From JBARRO01 sp049644265 (GTDB lineage: Bacteria; Bacteroidota; Ignavibacteria; UBA10030): DNA of 33,490 nt. The position numbers and the translations under genes were made by a program. The stretch is from assembly GCA_049644265.1 (NCBI GenBank), contig JBARRO010000204.1, positions 1-33,490 on the forward strand, in the 5' to 3' direction. Shown piece by piece: positions 1 through 8,285 of this stretch (positions within the stretch are counted from its first letter, which is position 1; each line of letters begins with the position of its first letter). The notes beneath the pieces were generated by a model. The model was not told the DNA's origin, searched no databases, and saw only the letters and a list, made by a program, of their open reading frames with translations.

Positions 1-59
1 GGTACCAACGGCCACTTGTCACTCGGCGGGAATGATTCAATTCACTAAGGAAGGGCTGG

Positions 60-2318
60 ATGGAAAAATCGTTGATCATCGTCGAGTCGCCTTCAAAGGC
101 AAAGACGATCAATAAATATCTGGGCAAGGACTATATCGTGGAGGCTTCGGTCGGCCACATCAAGAACCTCCCAAAAAGCAAGCTGAGTGTCGACATTGAT
201 AATGAGTTTGAAGTGACGTATGAAACAATGGAGACGAAGAAGGACGTTCTCGAAAAACTTCGGGACCGCGCTTCAAAGACGAAGGACGTCTACATTGCGA
301 CTGACCCGGACCGCGAAGGAGAGGCGATCGCTGCCCATATTGCGGAGGAAATCAAAGACGTCAACAAGCATATCAAACGTGTTCTCTTCCATGAAATCAC
401 GGCCGCAGGCGTCAAGGCAGGCATGGAGCATCCCAAGAAAATTGACCAACATCTCGTCATGTCCCAGCAGGCGCGGCGGGCCATGGACCGGATTGTGGGA
501 TACAAGGTAAGTCCATGGGTCTGGAAAACCATGTACTATGGCCTTTCGGCAGGCCGCGTCCAGTCGGTGGCTGTCAGGCTTATTTGCGAGCGCGAGGAGG
601 CAATCCGGAAGTTTGTCCCCGAAGAGTACTGGTCCGTAACGGCGGAATTCAAGACGCTTTCGGATGAGAAGTTCCTCGCAAAACTGACCAAAGTGGCGGG
701 CGCTGAACCCCGCATTCCCGATGAAACGACCGCAACAGGTTATGTCACGGACATACGGAAGCATCAGTACGCGGTCACCAACGTTACCCGGAAACCGGTC
801 AAGCGCAACGCGCCGGCGCCGTTTATCACCAGTACACTCCAACAGGAAGCTGCCCGCCGTCTCCGATTCTCCGCCAAGCGGACGATGATGCTTGCGCAAA
901 AGCTCTACGAAGGTGTCGATGTCGGCGAAGAGGGAATGACGGGACTGATCACATACATGAGGACCGACTCCACACGGTTGAGCGAAGAGGCGGTGCTCCA
1001 CGTCCGGGAGTATATCTTCAATAACTACGGCAAAGAATACGTACCAAAAGAAGCGCGACTGTTTAAGAAGGGGAAATCCTCACAGGATGCCCACGAAGCA
1101 ATCCGGCCGACGTCAATCAAGTTGTCCCCCAAAGCCGTAAGGAAGTATCTCGAGAAGGACATGTTCGCACTCTATGAACTCATCTGGAACCGTTTTGTCG
1201 CGTGCCAGATGTCTCCCGCCCAGTTTGAACAGATCTCCGTTGATGTGGAAGGAGGAGAGTATCTCTTCCGTGCAACAGACCAGCGACCGACATTCCGTGG
1301 ATTCCTGCAGGTGTATGACGACATGGTGGAAGAGATCGGCAGCGAACCGGAAGATATCGATCCGACGTCAAAGCTTCCTGAGAACATTGCAAGCGGACAG
1401 AACACATCGTTGAGTGATCTGATTCCGCGCCAGCATTTTACAAAGCCCCCTGCGCGCTTCACGGAAAGCAGCCTTGTGAAAGAGTTGGAGTCGCTCGGTA
1501 TCGGTCGACCGAGCACGTATGCACTCATCGTTTCGACGGTGATCGATAGAAAGTACGTGGAGCAAAGAGAACGGAAGCTCTACGCTACAGATCTGGGTAT
1601 GCAAGTGAACAAGCTTTTGGTCAGCCATTTCCCGGAAATTTTCAATGTCCGATTTACCGCTCAGATGGAAGGGGAATTGGACACGATTGCATCGGGAAAG
1701 CAGGAATATCTTCAGGTGATGAAGGATTTCTACGAGCCGTTTCACCATGCAGTCGAAAAAGCCTCGAGTATGGCTTCGAATATCAAGAAATCGCTGCAGG
1801 AGAAGACCGAGGAAATTTGCGATGTGTGCGGCCGTCCGATGATTATCAAGTGGGGTCGCAACGGGAGATTCATGGCCTGCACGGGGTATCCAAGCTGCAA
1901 GAATACCAAGCCGCTTGCGGAAGATATGGAAAAGCATCAGCACCTGATCGGAGGCAAATGCGAGTTGTGTGGTGGCGATATGGTCGTCAAGGGCGGACGG
2001 TTCGGGGCGTTTCTGGGCTGTTCGAACTATCCCTCCTGCAAAAATACCAAGCCGATTTCAATGGGAATCAAGTGTCCCAAATGCAAGGACGGAGATCTGG
2101 TCGAACGGAAGACAAAAAAAGGAAAGCGCACATTCTACGGGTGTTCGCGTTACCCGGCATGCGATTTTGCTTCCTGGGATAAACCGGTGAACCAGGCCTG
2201 CCCGTCGTGCGGCAATCTGTATATCGTGGCGAAATACTCCCAGGCGAAGGGGGAGTATCTGATGTGTCCGGAATGCAAGCAGGAGGTTGTGAAAGAAGAC
2301 GTAGCGATTCCAGCGTAG
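60..2318 (+). CDS. topA: DNA topoisomerase I (type IA)
   Basis: Relaxes negatively supercoiled DNA by transient single-strand cleavage in the cytoplasm. The 752-residue protein opens with a Toprim domain (IIVESPSKAKT at about 6-16; acidic motif TDPDREGE at 81-88). The catalytic tyrosine lies in ITYMRTDS (Tyr299). Four C-terminal Cys4 zinc ribbons follow from about residue 588, each starting CxxC (CDVCG, CELCG, CPKC, CPSCG), the usual bacterial arrangement. Length is normal for the family (700-850 residues). The ATG at 60 is preceded by a GGAAGGG purine run, and the Toprim motif begins at once, so this start is well supported. Only 12 bases separate it from the Xer recombinase downstream, so co-transcription is likely. 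Confidence 0.98.
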   Translation: MEKSLIIVESPSKAKTINKYLGKDYIVEASVGHIKNLPKSKLSVDIDNEFEVTYETMETKKDVLEKLRDRASKTKDVYIATDPDREGEAIAAHIAEEIKDVNKHIKRVLFHEITAAGVKAGMEHPKKIDQHLVMSQQARRAMDRIVGYKVSPWVWKTMYYGLSAGRVQSVAVRLICEREEAIRKFVPEEYWSVTAEFKTLSDEKFLAKLTKVAGAEPRIPDETTATGYVTDIRKHQYAVTNVTRKPVKRNAPAPFITSTLQQEAARRLRFSAKRTMMLAQKLYEGVDVGEEGMTGLITYMRTDSTRLSEEAVLHVREYIFNNYGKEYVPKEARLFKKGKSSQDAHEAIRPTSIKLSPKAVRKYLEKDMFALYELIWNRFVACQMSPAQFEQISVDVEGGEYLFRATDQRPTFRGFLQVYDDMVEEIGSEPEDIDPTSKLPENIASGQNTSLSDLIPRQHFTKPPARFTESSLVKELESLGIGRPSTYALIVSTVIDRKYVEQRERKLYATDLGMQVNKLLVSHFPEIFNVRFTAQMEGELDTIASGKQEYLQVMKDFYEPFHHAVEKASSMASNIKKSLQEKTEEICDVCGRPMIIKWGRNGRFMACTGYPSCKNTKPLAEDMEKHQHLIGGKCELCGGDMVVKGGRFGAFLGCSNYPSCKNTKPISMGIKCPKCKDGDLVERKTKKGKRTFYGCSRYPACDFASWDKPVNQACPSCGNLYIVAKYSQAKGEYLMCPECKQEVVKEDVAIPA

Positions 2319-2330
2319 CAGCTCTGCTTC

Positions 2331-3221
2331 ATGCAGAACCTCGTTCGCAAATATCTGGGATATCTCGAAGTCGAACGAAACTATTCTCCGAACACAATTC
2401 TTTCGTACGAAACGGACCTCGTTGAATTCGCGTCCTTCTTGAAGCAGGATGGCGTTACGACGATCAGGGAAGTCGGAAAGGAAACGCTTCGGGCATTTCT
2501 TGGATCGCTGCTTGCACGCGGATTTGGCAAACGGAGTGTTGCACGAAAGATTGCGGCGCTGCGGTCCTTCTTCAAATATCTGAAACGGCAGAACGCTATT
2601 CCTTCCAACCCTGCCCTCACGCTCATTACACCCAAGGTTAAAAAGAAACTCCCCGCATTCCTCGACGAGCGCGCAATGCAACAGCTGCTCGAAGCGCCGG
2701 ATCGCACGACTCCCGGGGGGAAAATGGACGCGGCAATTCTGGAGCTGTTCTACAGCACGGGGATGCGGCTGAGCGAGCTCGTGAGCCTCGATGTTGGGGA
2801 TGTGGACGGAAGGGAAGGATCGGTAAAGGTCATGGGAAAAGGACGCAAGGAACGGATCCTTCCGCTCGGTTCAAAAGCACGCACGGCAATCGAAGACTAC
2901 ATGGAAGTCCGGCCTTCGCCGGGGGCAAGCGGACGCTCGAAGGTTCAGCCGCTCTTCGTTACACGGCGGGGCGAAAGAATTTATCCGCAGGCAGTGGGGA
3001 GGATTGTGCGTCGGTATATCGAACGGGTCTCAGAAATGGACAAGAAGAGTCCCCACGTGCTACGGCATTCGTTCGCAACCCATATGCTCAACAGGGGAGC
3101 GGACCTGAAGGCGGTAAAAGAACTCCTGGGCCACGAAAGTCTCTCCACCACTCAAATCTACACCCATGTTTCAACAGCTCGCATGAAACATGTTTACGAC
3201 AAAGCCCACCCGAAAGCGTAA
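2331..3221 (+). CDS. xerC: Tyrosine recombinase XerC/XerD
   Basis: Site-specific tyrosine recombinase of the XerC/XerD type, expected to resolve chromosome dimers at dif together with a partner Xer protein. The N-terminal SAM-like core-binding domain spans about 1-95. The catalytic domain carries Arg146 (STGMRLSEL), Lys170 (GKGRKER), His242 and Arg245 (HVLRH), His268 (LLGHES) and the nucleophile Tyr277 (TQIYTHV), so the full catalytic set is present. The 296-residue length is typical of Xer proteins rather than phage integrases, and the neighbours are housekeeping genes, so this is not a mobile-element integrase. XerC and XerD cannot be separated confidently from sequence alone. The next gene, hpf, begins 44 bases downstream. 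Confidence 0.93.
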   Translation: MQNLVRKYLGYLEVERNYSPNTILSYETDLVEFASFLKQDGVTTIREVGKETLRAFLGSLLARGFGKRSVARKIAALRSFFKYLKRQNAIPSNPALTLITPKVKKKLPAFLDERAMQQLLEAPDRTTPGGKMDAAILELFYSTGMRLSELVSLDVGDVDGREGSVKVMGKGRKERILPLGSKARTAIEDYMEVRPSPGASGRSKVQPLFVTRRGERIYPQAVGRIVRRYIERVSEMDKKSPHVLRHSFATHMLNRGADLKAVKELLGHESLSTTQIYTHVSTARMKHVYDKAHPKA

Positions 3222-3251
3222 TAGCTCCGGATGGGAATCGCTGGTACGCCG

Positions 3252-3260
3252 AAAGGAGAA
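3252..3260 (+). promoter_or_regulatory. Strong ribosome binding site of hpf
   Basis: An AAAGGAGAA run ends five bases before the ATG at 3266. It is one of the best Shine-Dalgarno sequences in the window and fixes the start of the hibernation factor gene. Confidence 0.7.
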
Positions 3261-3265
3261 GACCG

Positions 3266-3598
3266 ATGAACATCCACGTCACATCACGACACTTCAAAGC
3301 GCATTCATCGTTGAATGAGTATGCAGAACATGCTGTGCATGAACTGCTGCAATACTATGACGGGATCATCAGTGCGGACGTGATTCTGAGCTATGAAAAA
3401 CCACGGAATAGTCTGAAGGTTGCAGAAATTAGTGTGAAGGTCTACAATGCAGTTCTTATCGGCATGGCAAAAAACGCGGACTTCTTTAAATCCATCGATG
3501 GCGCTGTGGAAAAAGTTCTGGTGCAGCTTAAAAAGTACAAGGACAAATTGCACGCGAAGGACCGCAAACAGGTGCGGAGGGTGCGCGAGAAAGTCTGA
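3266..3598 (+). CDS. hpf: Ribosome hibernation promoting factor, short form
   Basis: Member of the HPF/YfiA (RaiA) family, which binds the 30S decoding site and inactivates ribosomes in stationary phase or stress. The 110-residue protein begins MNIHVTSRHF, the usual first strand, and has the beta-alpha-beta-beta-beta-alpha pattern with a basic C-terminus (KDRKQVRRVREKV). It lacks the C-terminal dimerisation domain of long HPF, so it is the short form. It is followed 41 bases later by hprK; in many bacteria hpf lies near rpoN or hprK, so the context fits. Confidence in family is high; whether it promotes 100S dimers or only silences 70S ribosomes cannot be told from sequence. Confidence 0.93.
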   Translation: MNIHVTSRHFKAHSSLNEYAEHAVHELLQYYDGIISADVILSYEKPRNSLKVAEISVKVYNAVLIGMAKNADFFKSIDGAVEKVLVQLKKYKDKLHAKDRKQVRRVREKV

Positions 3599-3639
3599 CC
3601 CATGTTCAAAAGAAGAACTCATTAATCTCAGGCAAGTGT

Positions 3640-4647
3640 ATGACTCTGGACAGTCTGAAGCAAACACGAAAGAAAAGCATTACGGTGGGATACTTGTTCG
3701 AGGCGAACAAGGACCGGTTAAAGTTGAAATCGGTCAATGCGGATGTGGGATTTGATAAAGAGGTTCGTGACAAGAACATCCATCGGCCCGGATTGGCTCT
3801 CGCTGGGTATGTGGAACTATTTACGTACGATCGCGTACAGGTGTTCGGAAACACCGAAATCAGGTATCTGAAACACCTCAGTTTGCCTGAGCGCATTAAA
3901 TGCTTCCAGACGATTTTTAAGTTCGATCTACCCTGCATCTTTGTGACGAACGACAATGCGCTTGAGCCGGAATTGGTTGAGATTGCGACCAAGCATCATG
4001 TGTCGGTGTTCCAGACTCCATTTGAAAGCACCAAGTTTCTCTATTTTCTCAGCGATTTTCTCGACGACCAGTTCTCGCCGCAGACGGCTGTCCATGGCTC
4101 TTTCATCGATGTGTATGGCATCGGCGTTCTCCTGAGCGGAAGATCCGGAATTGGCAAAAGTGAGATTGCCCTCGACTTGATCGAGCGAGGCCACCGGCTC
4201 GTGGCCGATGATGTGGTGATGGTAACGCGAAAAGGAGAGGGGATTCTCATGGGTGCGGGGTCGGATGTTGTGAAACATTTCATGGAAATCAGGGGCCTCG
4301 GGCTTATCGATGTACGCTCAATTTTCGGAATACGGTCGATTCGATTCCAAAAGCGGCTCGAGCTCGTTGTTGAGTTGCAGGAATGGCGCCAGGACGTTGA
4401 ATATACGAGGACAGGCCTGGACCACGAAAACATCAATATCATGGGAGTCGATGTCCCCCATATCAAGCTCCCCATCTTCCCAGGAAAGAACATTACCGTT
4501 ATCGTGGAGGTCATTGCACTGGATTATCTCCTAAAGCATTACGGCTACGATGCTGCGAGGGAATTCTCCAGGCGTTTGGATGCGGCAATTGCCGAAAAAG
4601 CGAAAGGAAAGCGGGTCATAGACTATTTTGAGCACGATTTCGAATAG
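3640..4647 (+). CDS. hprK: HPr kinase/phosphorylase
   Basis: Bifunctional kinase/phosphorylase expected to act on the serine of HPr or an HPr-like protein, linking carbon status to regulation. The N-terminal domain (about 1-135) is followed by the catalytic domain with His152 (VHGSFIDVYG), the Walker A loop GRSGIGKS at 167-174, the acidic pair in LVADD, and the family signature near the C-terminus (MGVDVPHIKLPIFPGKN). Length (335) is slightly above the usual 310-320. No HPr, EI or EII gene is nearby. In Bacteroidota and relatives HprK is often found without a complete sugar PTS, so its role here may be regulatory only. The next gene has its own promoter, so this probably ends the transcription unit begun upstream. 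Confidence 0.95.
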   Translation: MTLDSLKQTRKKSITVGYLFEANKDRLKLKSVNADVGFDKEVRDKNIHRPGLALAGYVELFTYDRVQVFGNTEIRYLKHLSLPERIKCFQTIFKFDLPCIFVTNDNALEPELVEIATKHHVSVFQTPFESTKFLYFLSDFLDDQFSPQTAVHGSFIDVYGIGVLLSGRSGIGKSEIALDLIERGHRLVADDVVMVTRKGEGILMGAGSDVVKHFMEIRGLGLIDVRSIFGIRSIRFQKRLELVVELQEWRQDVEYTRTGLDHENINIMGVDVPHIKLPIFPGKNITVIVEVIALDYLLKHYGYDAAREFSRRLDAAIAEKAKGKRVIDYFEHDFE

Positions 4648-4660
4648 ATTCCGTCTTTCC

Positions 4661-4689
4661 TTGACAAAGCTTCTTTTTTTTCCTATTTT
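4661..4689 (+). promoter_or_regulatory. Promoter for the M23 peptidase gene
   Basis: TTGACA at 4661-4666 and TATTTT at 4684-4689 are separated by exactly 17 bases, in an AT-rich stretch between hprK and the peptidase gene. The start codon follows about 50 bases later. The -35 box is a perfect housekeeping consensus. Confidence 0.65.
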
Positions 4690-4739
4690 CCCCAAGCATT
4701 TTTGCAGTAAGGCTGTTTCCCCCATAATTGTGAGGTTTG

Positions 4740-5684
4740 ATGCGCAAGCTTAAACTCTACTACTATGCGAACGATTCCCTGAGTTTCAGGGAAGTCCGAT
4801 GGGGTAAGTCTCGTTACACCATTTTGGGACTTCTTGTGGGGGTCGCATTGTTCTGGACGGTGCTTGAAATCAATCAGCACTATGGCGATGCGATGGGGCT
4901 CGGGTTCATCGAATCGGATGTACTGGTGAACGAAAACCGCCTCCTCAAGGAACAATTGCGGTTTGTGTCTCGTCGAATTGAAGGATTGGAACAAAGGCTT
5001 GCTGACTTGAACGATCAAGGGAATCAGCTTCGATTGCTTGTCGACCTGCCGAAGATCGACGAGGATATCCGGAAGGCAGGAACAGGAGGATCGGAGGAGA
5101 GATTGGATTTTACTTCATCGCCCGATGTGAATGATCTGTTGAACCGGCTGCGAAGCAGCGTGTCCAAAGCGGAAAAAGAACTGCGCCTCCAGTACACAAG
5201 TTACGATGAAGTCTCAAAGAATTACGAGAAAAACAAACTCCGCTTTGCCCATCTTCCGGCGATCAAACCGATGGATGGCTACTACTCGAAGAAGGGCATC
5301 GGCATTCGATTGCACCCTGTGTTGAACATCTACCGGCAGCATGAAGGCCTCGATATCGCCAACGACGTCGGCACACCGGTCTATGCGGCAGCGGACGGCT
5401 CAGTCCAGTATTCGGGCAGGGACGGCGGCTACGGTTTGATGGTTGAGGTCAATCACGGATTTTCCTTCAAGACGTTGTATGCTCATCTTTCCAAAATACT
5501 GGTGCGGGAAGGTCAGCAGGTGAGACGCGGAGATCTCATTGGCAGGTCTGGGAACACCGGACTGTCGAGCGGGCCGCATCTCCATTATGAGGTTCGGTTA
5601 AACGGCGTTGCTCAGAATCCCGTCGACTATTTCTTCGACGATATCAACTATCAGGAATACAAGAACCAGCTTTCGGCGAAGTAG
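4740..5684 (+). CDS. Membrane-anchored M23 (LytM-type) metallopeptidase
   Basis: Zinc peptidase of the M23/LytM type, expected to cut peptidoglycan cross-links or to regulate such enzymes in the periplasm. Residues 1-25 are basic and cytoplasmic, a single membrane segment follows (about 27-43, YTILGLLVGVALFW), then a coiled coil (about 60-180) and a C-terminal LytM domain. The zinc motifs are HEGLDIA (HxxxD), HAHLS-like (YAHLS) and HLHYEV (HxH), so the site looks intact and active. A TTG lies directly before the ATG at 4740; the ATG is preferred because TGAGG sits at normal spacing. The layout resembles the NlpD/MepM-like cell-wall enzymes common in Bacteroidota. The gene has its own upstream promoter and is followed by a small DUF2795-like gene. 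Confidence 0.9.
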   Translation: MRKLKLYYYANDSLSFREVRWGKSRYTILGLLVGVALFWTVLEINQHYGDAMGLGFIESDVLVNENRLLKEQLRFVSRRIEGLEQRLADLNDQGNQLRLLVDLPKIDEDIRKAGTGGSEERLDFTSSPDVNDLLNRLRSSVSKAEKELRLQYTSYDEVSKNYEKNKLRFAHLPAIKPMDGYYSKKGIGIRLHPVLNIYRQHEGLDIANDVGTPVYAAADGSVQYSGRDGGYGLMVEVNHGFSFKTLYAHLSKILVREGQQVRRGDLIGRSGNTGLSSGPHLHYEVRLNGVAQNPVDYFFDDINYQEYKNQLSAK

Positions 5685-5736
5685 ATAGCATGGTTGGTAC
5701 GGAGGGACCAATATTGCGTAAAGGAGATGGGTGGAG

Positions 5737-5961
5737 ATGATATGGACCATCGAGCTAGCATCCTATCTTGATGACGCGCCCTGGCCAGCGACAAAGGAGG
5801 AGTTGATCGATTACGCAGTACGAACAGGCGCTCCGACGCAAGTCGTGCAGAACCTGGAAGAGCTCGAAGATTCGGATGAACCGTACGAAAGCATAGAGGA
5901 AATCTGGCCCGACTATCCGACGGACGAGGATTTCTTTTTCGAAGACGATAAAGAATACTGA
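5737..5961 (+). CDS. DUF2795-like small acidic protein
   Basis: Very acidic protein of 74 residues, starting MIWTIELASYLDDAPWPATK and ending in an Asp/Glu/Phe-rich tail. The ASYL..APWPATKEEL..YA.RTGAP..V..NLEEL pattern matches the DUF2795-type helical family found in Bacteroidota and relatives; its function is unknown, although an RNA- or protein-binding helical fold is plausible. A GTG at 5731 would add two residues (76 in total); AAAGGAG at 5720-5726 serves either start. I chose the ATG because remembered homologues begin at the same Met-x-Trp. It sits between the M23 peptidase and a BamA-like gene and is followed by a strong terminator, so it is probably the last gene of the M23 unit. Confidence 0.8.
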   Translation: MIWTIELASYLDDAPWPATKEELIDYAVRTGAPTQVVQNLEELEDSDEPYESIEEIWPDYPTDEDFFFEDDKEY

Positions 5962-6026
5962 GCACATTTTGCGACTGTCTTGAGGAAGGATGCTGCACAC
6001 CTTAGAGGATGGTCAGCGTTGATTCG

Positions 6027-6055
6027 AACCCAGCACATTCCTGCTGGGTTTTTTT
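6027..6055 (+). terminator. Rho-independent terminator after the DUF2795 gene
   Basis: Perfect 9-bp inverted repeat AACCCAGCA (6027-6035) and TGCTGGGTT (6042-6050) with a 6-base loop, running into a T-rich tract to 6055. It ends the M23/DUF2795 unit and lies only 14 bases before the start of the BamA-like gene, so that gene must rely on read-through or on a promoter overlapping this region. Confidence 0.9.
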
Positions 6056-6069
6056 GTTCTTGCCGCCGC

Positions 6070-8133
6070 ATGAAACACACATTCTGGGTACTGATTTCCC
6101 TTGCCTTGCTTGCATTGACTCCCGGCATCACTGCTGGACAGGAGAATGTGCGGGACTACGAAGTCGCCTCGCTCCGATTTGAGGGAAACGAGTCGCTTGC
6201 GGCCGACCAGTTGCTGACGGTCGTCCGGACACGCGAAACTCCATGGACATTCTGGAAGTTCCTCTACAACAACATAAGCGAGAAGCTCGGCCAGAAGCCG
6301 GAGTACTTTGACCCGATTCTCTTCGATTCGGATTTTGCGCAACTCAAACGCTACTACGAGGATAACGGATTCTATCATGCACAGATCGACACCATGGTGG
6401 AGATCGTTTCCGCCGAGAAGGAAGTGCGTTTGGCATTTCTTATCCGGGAAGGGCCCCGGTCGTTCATTGACTCCCTGGAGTTTCGCGGACTGGGGAATCT
6501 TCCTCCCGACGTAGTCGATGAAATGAACTCCGGGAAACTGATCGAGCTTCACGGTCCGTTCCGTGCGTTTGCGCTCGAACAGGAGGTCAGCCGCATTGTC
6601 AATACGTTTGCGAATAATGGATACGTGAACGTAAAGGTGGATACGGTGTACGCCCAACGTTATGCATCCACGAATAACGTTTCAGTGGTGATGGCGTTCC
6701 GGCCGGGACAACGATACCAGTTCGGGGAAATCATGGTCCAACAGGATTCAACTGTTGAGGAACGGGTGGACACGGGCATTGTGTTCGACCATCTGGACTA
6801 TACAGCCGGGGACTTCTACAGCGAGTCAAAGAAAACCGAGAGCGAACGAAACCTGAACCGGCTGGGGATTTTCGAGACAACGAAAATCGAAAACATGCTC
6901 CAGTCTTCTGCGTCGGGGTTGCTGCAAATCCCGACACGCGTTCTGGTTCGTCCGAGGCCATTTCAAGAGCTTTCGCCGGAAATAGGTATTAACGACCAGG
7001 ACAATGCTTTGAATATCCTTACCGGTGTGGGATACAGTCATCGGAATTTTTTTGGGGGAGCGAGAAATTTTTCGACACGATTGCGATTTAATCTGCAATC
7101 CATCAACAGAGTCCGATTGGGCGATCTCTTTAATGGCCAGTGGCGTGAAGACAGCACCCTTGTCTCAAAGGTCGAGGCATCGGCGCAACTCCTTCAACCA
7201 TATTTTCTCAATAACAAAACAACGATTAGCGCCACGTTGTCCGGCATTGTCGACAAACGGGAAGCATACTATCTTCCCATTCTGCGGGGAAGAATCAGCG
7301 TTGCTACACAGACTGCGACATATACACGAGGGTACCTTGACTGGGATCTTGAACGCATTGACCCGAAGAGTGTACGGACACGCACTGATACATCTATCGG
7401 GGAGGCTTTTGTCCGGCAGTTTAACTCTATCATCGCGCTGACTATCCAGCGGGATAAACGAAACGACCTGTTTTCTCCGTCCGACGGGTTTTTTCACTCG
7501 GTGACCATTGAAGAAGCCGGCACCCTGCCGCGGATGACGGGCGGGTTGTTCGGCACAAAGCTGCCGTTTTCACAGTACGTAAAACTGTCCGGTGTTGGAC
7601 AATGGTATTGGGATCCGGTGGGGGACAGGTCGTGGATTTGGGCTGCGCGGTTGAGGGGCGGCGCAGGTGTATTGTACGGCGCGTCCCAAACTGGAATCCC
7701 GCTTACGCGAAAATTCTTTGCCGGAGGGAGCGGCAGCGTTCGCGGCTGGAAGGCGAGAGACCTGGGGGCCGTGTCCAGAACGGACGAAGGCGGCGATGCC
7801 CTGCTGGAAGGGAACCTGGAAGGGAGATGGAATCTCTTCAAGAATGCCGGGAAACTGGCGTTTATCGAACTCGGAAAATTCTCGATCGTGCTGTTTTATG
7901 ATGCGGGGGACATCTGGACCGAGCCGAAACAAATACGCATACAGGAGATTGCCATGGCGACGGGATTTGGCTTGCGGTATGACACCATTGCAGGCCCCAT
8001 CCGGATTGACTTTGGCATGCGGGTCTATGACCCATTTGCGGACCCATCGCAACGGTGGGTCACGCAAAAGAGATTCTTTCCGGAGACGTTCAGCGGAGGA
8101 GTCCTTCATTTTGGAGTTGGTCACACATTCTAA
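6070..8133 (+). CDS. BamA/TamA-family outer-membrane assembly protein
   Basis: Omp85-superfamily barrel, expected to insert or translocate proteins or lipids at the outer membrane. The 687-residue protein starts with a signal peptide (MKHTFWVLISLALLALTPG, cleavage near AGQ), followed by POTRA-like repeats (about 25-330; VASLRFEGNESL opens the first) and a C-terminal barrel. The hallmark barrel motif is present (GGSGSVRGWKARDLG), and the last residue is Phe (GVGHTF), the usual outer-membrane insertion signal. The reading frame stays open back to 5980, but that longer start would translate through the terminator and precede the signal peptide, so 6070 is chosen. It is shorter than classical five-POTRA BamA (about 800), so TamA-like or an accessory Omp85 paralogue is more likely than the essential BamA. 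Confidence 0.9.
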   Translation: MKHTFWVLISLALLALTPGITAGQENVRDYEVASLRFEGNESLAADQLLTVVRTRETPWTFWKFLYNNISEKLGQKPEYFDPILFDSDFAQLKRYYEDNGFYHAQIDTMVEIVSAEKEVRLAFLIREGPRSFIDSLEFRGLGNLPPDVVDEMNSGKLIELHGPFRAFALEQEVSRIVNTFANNGYVNVKVDTVYAQRYASTNNVSVVMAFRPGQRYQFGEIMVQQDSTVEERVDTGIVFDHLDYTAGDFYSESKKTESERNLNRLGIFETTKIENMLQSSASGLLQIPTRVLVRPRPFQELSPEIGINDQDNALNILTGVGYSHRNFFGGARNFSTRLRFNLQSINRVRLGDLFNGQWREDSTLVSKVEASAQLLQPYFLNNKTTISATLSGIVDKREAYYLPILRGRISVATQTATYTRGYLDWDLERIDPKSVRTRTDTSIGEAFVRQFNSIIALTIQRDKRNDLFSPSDGFFHSVTIEEAGTLPRMTGGLFGTKLPFSQYVKLSGVGQWYWDPVGDRSWIWAARLRGGAGVLYGASQTGIPLTRKFFAGGSGSVRGWKARDLGAVSRTDEGGDALLEGNLEGRWNLFKNAGKLAFIELGKFSIVLFYDAGDIWTEPKQIRIQEIAMATGFGLRYDTIAGPIRIDFGMRVYDPFADPSQRWVTQKRFFPETFSGGVLHFGVGHTF

Positions 8134-8195
8134 TGCCGCTCCCAATTCGTAAGATTGTATCCCGTGACTTTGAGAAGCACAAATCGGAGCGGCTC

Positions 8196-8220
8196 GCCCG
8201 CCTGCGGTGTTCGGGCGGGC
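8196..8220 (+). other. GC-rich hairpin after the Omp85 gene
   Basis: GCCCGCC (8196-8202) pairs with GGCGGGC (8214-8220) across an 11-base loop. A short CTTTT follows ten bases later, too distant and short for a standard terminator, so this may be a weak terminator or an mRNA-stabilising stem. The rest of the 8134-8285 gap shows no gene; TTGAAT at 8232 has no well-spaced -10 partner. Confidence 0.45.
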
Positions 8221-8285
8221 ACTACTGCCTTTTGAATAAGCTTATGATCCACAAGACTACTTTTTAGAGGTGACACTAGGATGGC

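Noticed and set aside
1..59. Possible tail of a gene before topA
   Set aside because: One frame ends with TAA at 46-48, but the 15 visible codons match nothing I recognise; too short to call.
2331..3221. Xer recombinase as a mobile-element integrase
   Set aside because: Length, full Xer-type motif set and housekeeping neighbours point to chromosomal XerC/D; no attachment sites or cargo were seen.
6021..6050. TTCGAACCC string suggesting a tRNA T-arm
   Set aside because: No acceptor, D or anticodon arms can be formed around it; the sequence is explained by the terminator stem.
5980..6069. Longer start for the Omp85 protein
   Set aside because: It would translate across a strong terminator and put 30 charged or cysteine-containing residues before a clear signal peptide.
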